Shown one piece after another: positions 7,362 through 9,380 of a stretch of DNA of 9,380 bases (the stretch's first letter is position 1; each line of letters opens with the position of its first letter). The DNA comes from an uncultured Clostridia bacterium (lineage in GTDB: Bacteria > Bacillota > Clostridia > Lachnospirales > Anaerotignaceae): NCBI GenBank assembly GCA_910586765.1, contig CAJUJJ010000055.1, forward strand, positions 1 through 9,380, in the 5' to 3' direction. The notes under the pieces are model-generated. The model saw only the letters and a list, made by a program, of their open reading frames with translations, ran no database searches and was not told the DNA's origin. The translations under genes and the position numbers were made by a program.

Positions 7362-8135
7362 TTGCAGGAAATTAGATACCCGTATTTTAAAAAAGATAGA
7401 ATATTGAAAATTAGTATGCTTGAAAATTTGAGAGATTTTCCTAGAGATGTACTTGACATTTTTTGTGAAGATATGTCAGATGGCATTGTTTGTGGTTTTA
7501 CACCTACTGTCAATAAAGAAATCATTACCATATCAAAGGGCATTATAAAATATCATGGTGTGGTGTATGTGATGTCTGAACCCATTACTATAACTTATCA
7601 GGAAACAGAAAGAGATGTTATGTTGAAACTATGTTTTTGTGATGAAATACAGGAAAAAGATTATAAAATAAATGAAATTCAAATCAATATAGATGATGAT
7701 ATGAATTTATTGCCTAACCAAATAGAATTGGGGCGTTTTCGCTTAAAAAAAGGTGCTTATTTGAGGAGCGAATATCAAGATTTATATGATTTTACAACAG
7801 AATATAACACAATCAATATTGTTCATGTGAAATATGCAGGACAACATCAACACACATTAAACAAAACAATATTGCAATATTTTGCAAAAGAGGCATTTTC
7901 TTATCAATTAAAAGATGGTGTGGATATTACATTTTGTATGCTATGTTTAAACAGCCAAAAAGTAGAACGTGCTGTGATACAACAATACATTGCTTACAAA
8001 ATGGGAGAATTACCTAAAGAACTATCTAATGCAGAAATACACAAACAGCTTGTAAAAATATTAGAAGAAATCAGAAAAAACAGCAAAATGGTAAATAAAA
8101 AAAGAACGGGATTTTCTAAAATTATAATGGATTAA
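7362..8135 (+). CDS. Hypothetical protein, 257 aa, TTG start
   Basis: The frame is open from 7242, but the first 40 codons of that frame are repeat copy 3. The TTG at 7362 has AGGAGGG at the right spacing, so I choose it; the protein then begins (M)-Q-E-I-R-Y-P-Y-F-K-K-D. There is no signal peptide or membrane segment. The N-terminal half is predicted strand-rich, with S-D-G-I-V-C-G-F, then I-T-I-S-K-G-I-I-K-Y-H-G-V-V-Y-V, a pattern that recalls N-terminal or baseplate-attachment segments of phage tail proteins (weak, by eye only). The C-terminal half is helical and basic at the end (K-K-R-T-G-F). The gap to the next gene is 25 bases, so both are probably on one transcript. Function unknown; probably a partner of the neighbouring ATPase. 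Confidence 0.78.
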   Translation: MQEIRYPYFKKDRILKISMLENLRDFPRDVLDIFCEDMSDGIVCGFTPTVNKEIITISKGIIKYHGVVYVMSEPITITYQETERDVMLKLCFCDEIQEKDYKINEIQINIDDDMNLLPNQIELGRFRLKKGAYLRSEYQDLYDFTTEYNTINIVHVKYAGQHQHTLNKTILQYFAKEAFSYQLKDGVDITFCMLCLNSQKVERAVIQQYIAYKMGELPKELSNAEIHKQLVKILEEIRKNSKMVNKKRTGFSKIIMD

Positions 8136-8160
8136 CTGCTTTATAAAAAGGAGGATAGTC

Positions 8161-9380
8161 ATGATAAAAAACAAAATCATTTTATTTTTTATGTTATGTA
8201 TGAGCATTTTTTGTATGCCAGTTTATGCAAACGAATTGCAACAAAAAAATATCAATATTGTATTTGTTGTAGATTGTAGTAATTCTATGAATTTTAATGA
8301 TAAACAAAATTTATCAGGGGAATTGATAAAACTGTTTACAGATAGTGCATTTTCAAATACCAATGTGGGGCTTGTGCTTTACGATGATACCATATTACAG
8401 AGTGTACCTTTAGGTTCTGTTTCTGATAAGACAACTGTAGAAAATATACAGCAAAAAGTGCAAAGTATGATAAGAAAAGGCAATACTGACATTGGTTTAG
8501 CATTAAAAGAGGCTGTGGATTTATTACCAGAAGGAGAACAACAGCAAAACGTTATCATACTTTTTTCAGATGGTGAAACGGATTTAAAAGCAAGCAAAAC
8601 AGGCAGAACAATGCAGCAATCCTATAATGATGAAAGTTATGCTCATACAAAAGCAAAACAAACAAATACAAATATTTTTACAATCGGTTTGAGCAGAACG
8701 GGAAATTTAGATACTTCTTATTTGCAAAAAATAGCAGAGCAAACAGGAGGAAAAAGCTATACATTACAGCAATCAAGCCAACTATCCGAATTATTTCAAA
8801 ATATATATTGTGATGCTATTGGAGGAAATGTAAACACTATAGACCGTTTTACAGGCAGTGGTAACTATCAAAAACAAATCAATATGATAAATGGTTTTGC
8901 TGATTGCTCTGACATTATCATACATACACAGCATGGTATCAAAGACATTACAACAGACTGCAAAAATAGCAGTATTACATACTCTGAAAACTATGTTGTG
9001 ATAAAAGTGAATGAGCCTTCTCAAGATGTTATAAATATACAGTTTGATATACCTCAAAACGACAATATCACAGTACAAACAATACATCACATTACTGTAC
9101 TACCTAAAATAGAACAGATACAAAACAATGCACTTTTACATTTGCCTATCACAGTGAAGTTATATCAAACAGATACAGGGGAAGTTATAACGGATAAAAA
9201 GTTGTATGAAAATATGACAGGAGAACTCACTGTAACAGATACCAAAACAGGCGAAAAACAAAAAATTACTATGGGAAATGCTGGAAATGCAATGCTTGCT
9301 TCTTTTGAAAACAGCAATCCTGAAACATATCGTTTTGAGGCAACTGTTAAAAATGGATTGTATCAAAGAAAAACAATACC
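8161..9380 (+). CDS. Secreted von Willebrand factor A (vWA) domain protein, 3' end outside window
   Basis: The ATG at 8161 follows AAGGAGG (8148-8154) with 6 bases between. The frame is open to the right edge (406 codons seen), so the protein is incomplete. Residues 1-23 form a signal peptide: K-N-K, a hydrophobic core, and V-Y-A before N24 as a signal peptidase I site; no lipobox is evident. The vWA domain covers about 31-215. Its MIDAS metal site is complete: D38-x-S40-x-S42, T109 in N-T-D-I-G, and D137 in F-S-D-G-E. Such domains bind protein ligands through a divalent metal. The region after 215 is predicted strand-rich and may hold Ig-like or adhesion-type domains; a C-terminal membrane or wall anchor would lie beyond the window. 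It is the only gene here with a clear export signal, so it probably acts at the cell surface, perhaps meeting the PP2C/TPR membrane protein (inference). Confidence 0.88.
   Translation, partial: MIKNKIILFFMLCMSIFCMPVYANELQQKNINIVFVVDCSNSMNFNDKQNLSGELIKLFTDSAFSNTNVGLVLYDDTILQSVPLGSVSDKTTVENIQQKVQSMIRKGNTDIGLALKEAVDLLPEGEQQQNVIILFSDGETDLKASKTGRTMQQSYNDESYAHTKAKQTNTNIFTIGLSRTGNLDTSYLQKIAEQTGGKSYTLQQSSQLSELFQNIYCDAIGGNVNTIDRFTGSGNYQKQINMINGFADCSDIIIHTQHGIKDITTDCKNSSITYSENYVVIKVNEPSQDVINIQFDIPQNDNITVQTIHHITVLPKIEQIQNNALLHLPITVKLYQTDTGEVITDKKLYENMTGELTVTDTKTGEKQKITMGNAGNAMLASFENSNPETYRFEATVKNGLYQRKTI

Overview
The window is AT-rich DNA (roughly one third G+C by eye) with strong AGGAGG-type ribosome binding sites, AT-rich codon use and closely packed genes on one strand. 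This fits a low-GC Gram-positive anaerobe. From the gene set I would guess a gut Clostridia member (Lachnospiraceae or a relative), but there is no rRNA or marker gene to prove it.

All credible genes lie on the + strand and read as one gene cluster. In order they are: (1) the 3' part of a membrane-anchored PP2C-like protein with a long extracatalytic region of TPR-like repeats and a Gln/Glu-rich coiled coil; (2) a 424-aa protein of unknown function; (3) a 229-aa helical protein of unknown function, overlapping gene 2 by an ATGA junction; (4) an 875-aa Hsp70/actin-fold ATPase with an N-terminal SAP/Rho_N-like segment; (5) a 257-aa protein of unknown function with a TTG start; (6) the 5' part of a secreted von Willebrand factor A (vWA) protein with an intact MIDAS metal site. 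Genes 1 and 6 run off the two ends of the window.

Three of the intergenic gaps (after genes 1, 3 and 4) are each filled almost completely by a copy of one hairpin-rich palindromic repeat of about 190-270 bp. The middle copy is inverted relative to the other two. Several stems differ in sequence between copies, but both arms change together, so pairing is kept. The third copy runs into an open reading frame that extends gene 5 upstream. A good ribosome binding site shows that gene 5 really begins after the repeat.

A working picture (inference) is a partial locus for an uncharacterised envelope-linked system: an intracellular actin-like ATPase and three soluble partners, a membrane protein whose PP2C domain has lost its metal-binding aspartates and so may be a pseudophosphatase, and an exported vWA adhesion or scaffold protein. 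I recall clusters of this type in Lachnospiraceae under uninformative names, but I could not check this. No tRNA, rRNA, CRISPR array, transposase gene or convincing promoter was seen.
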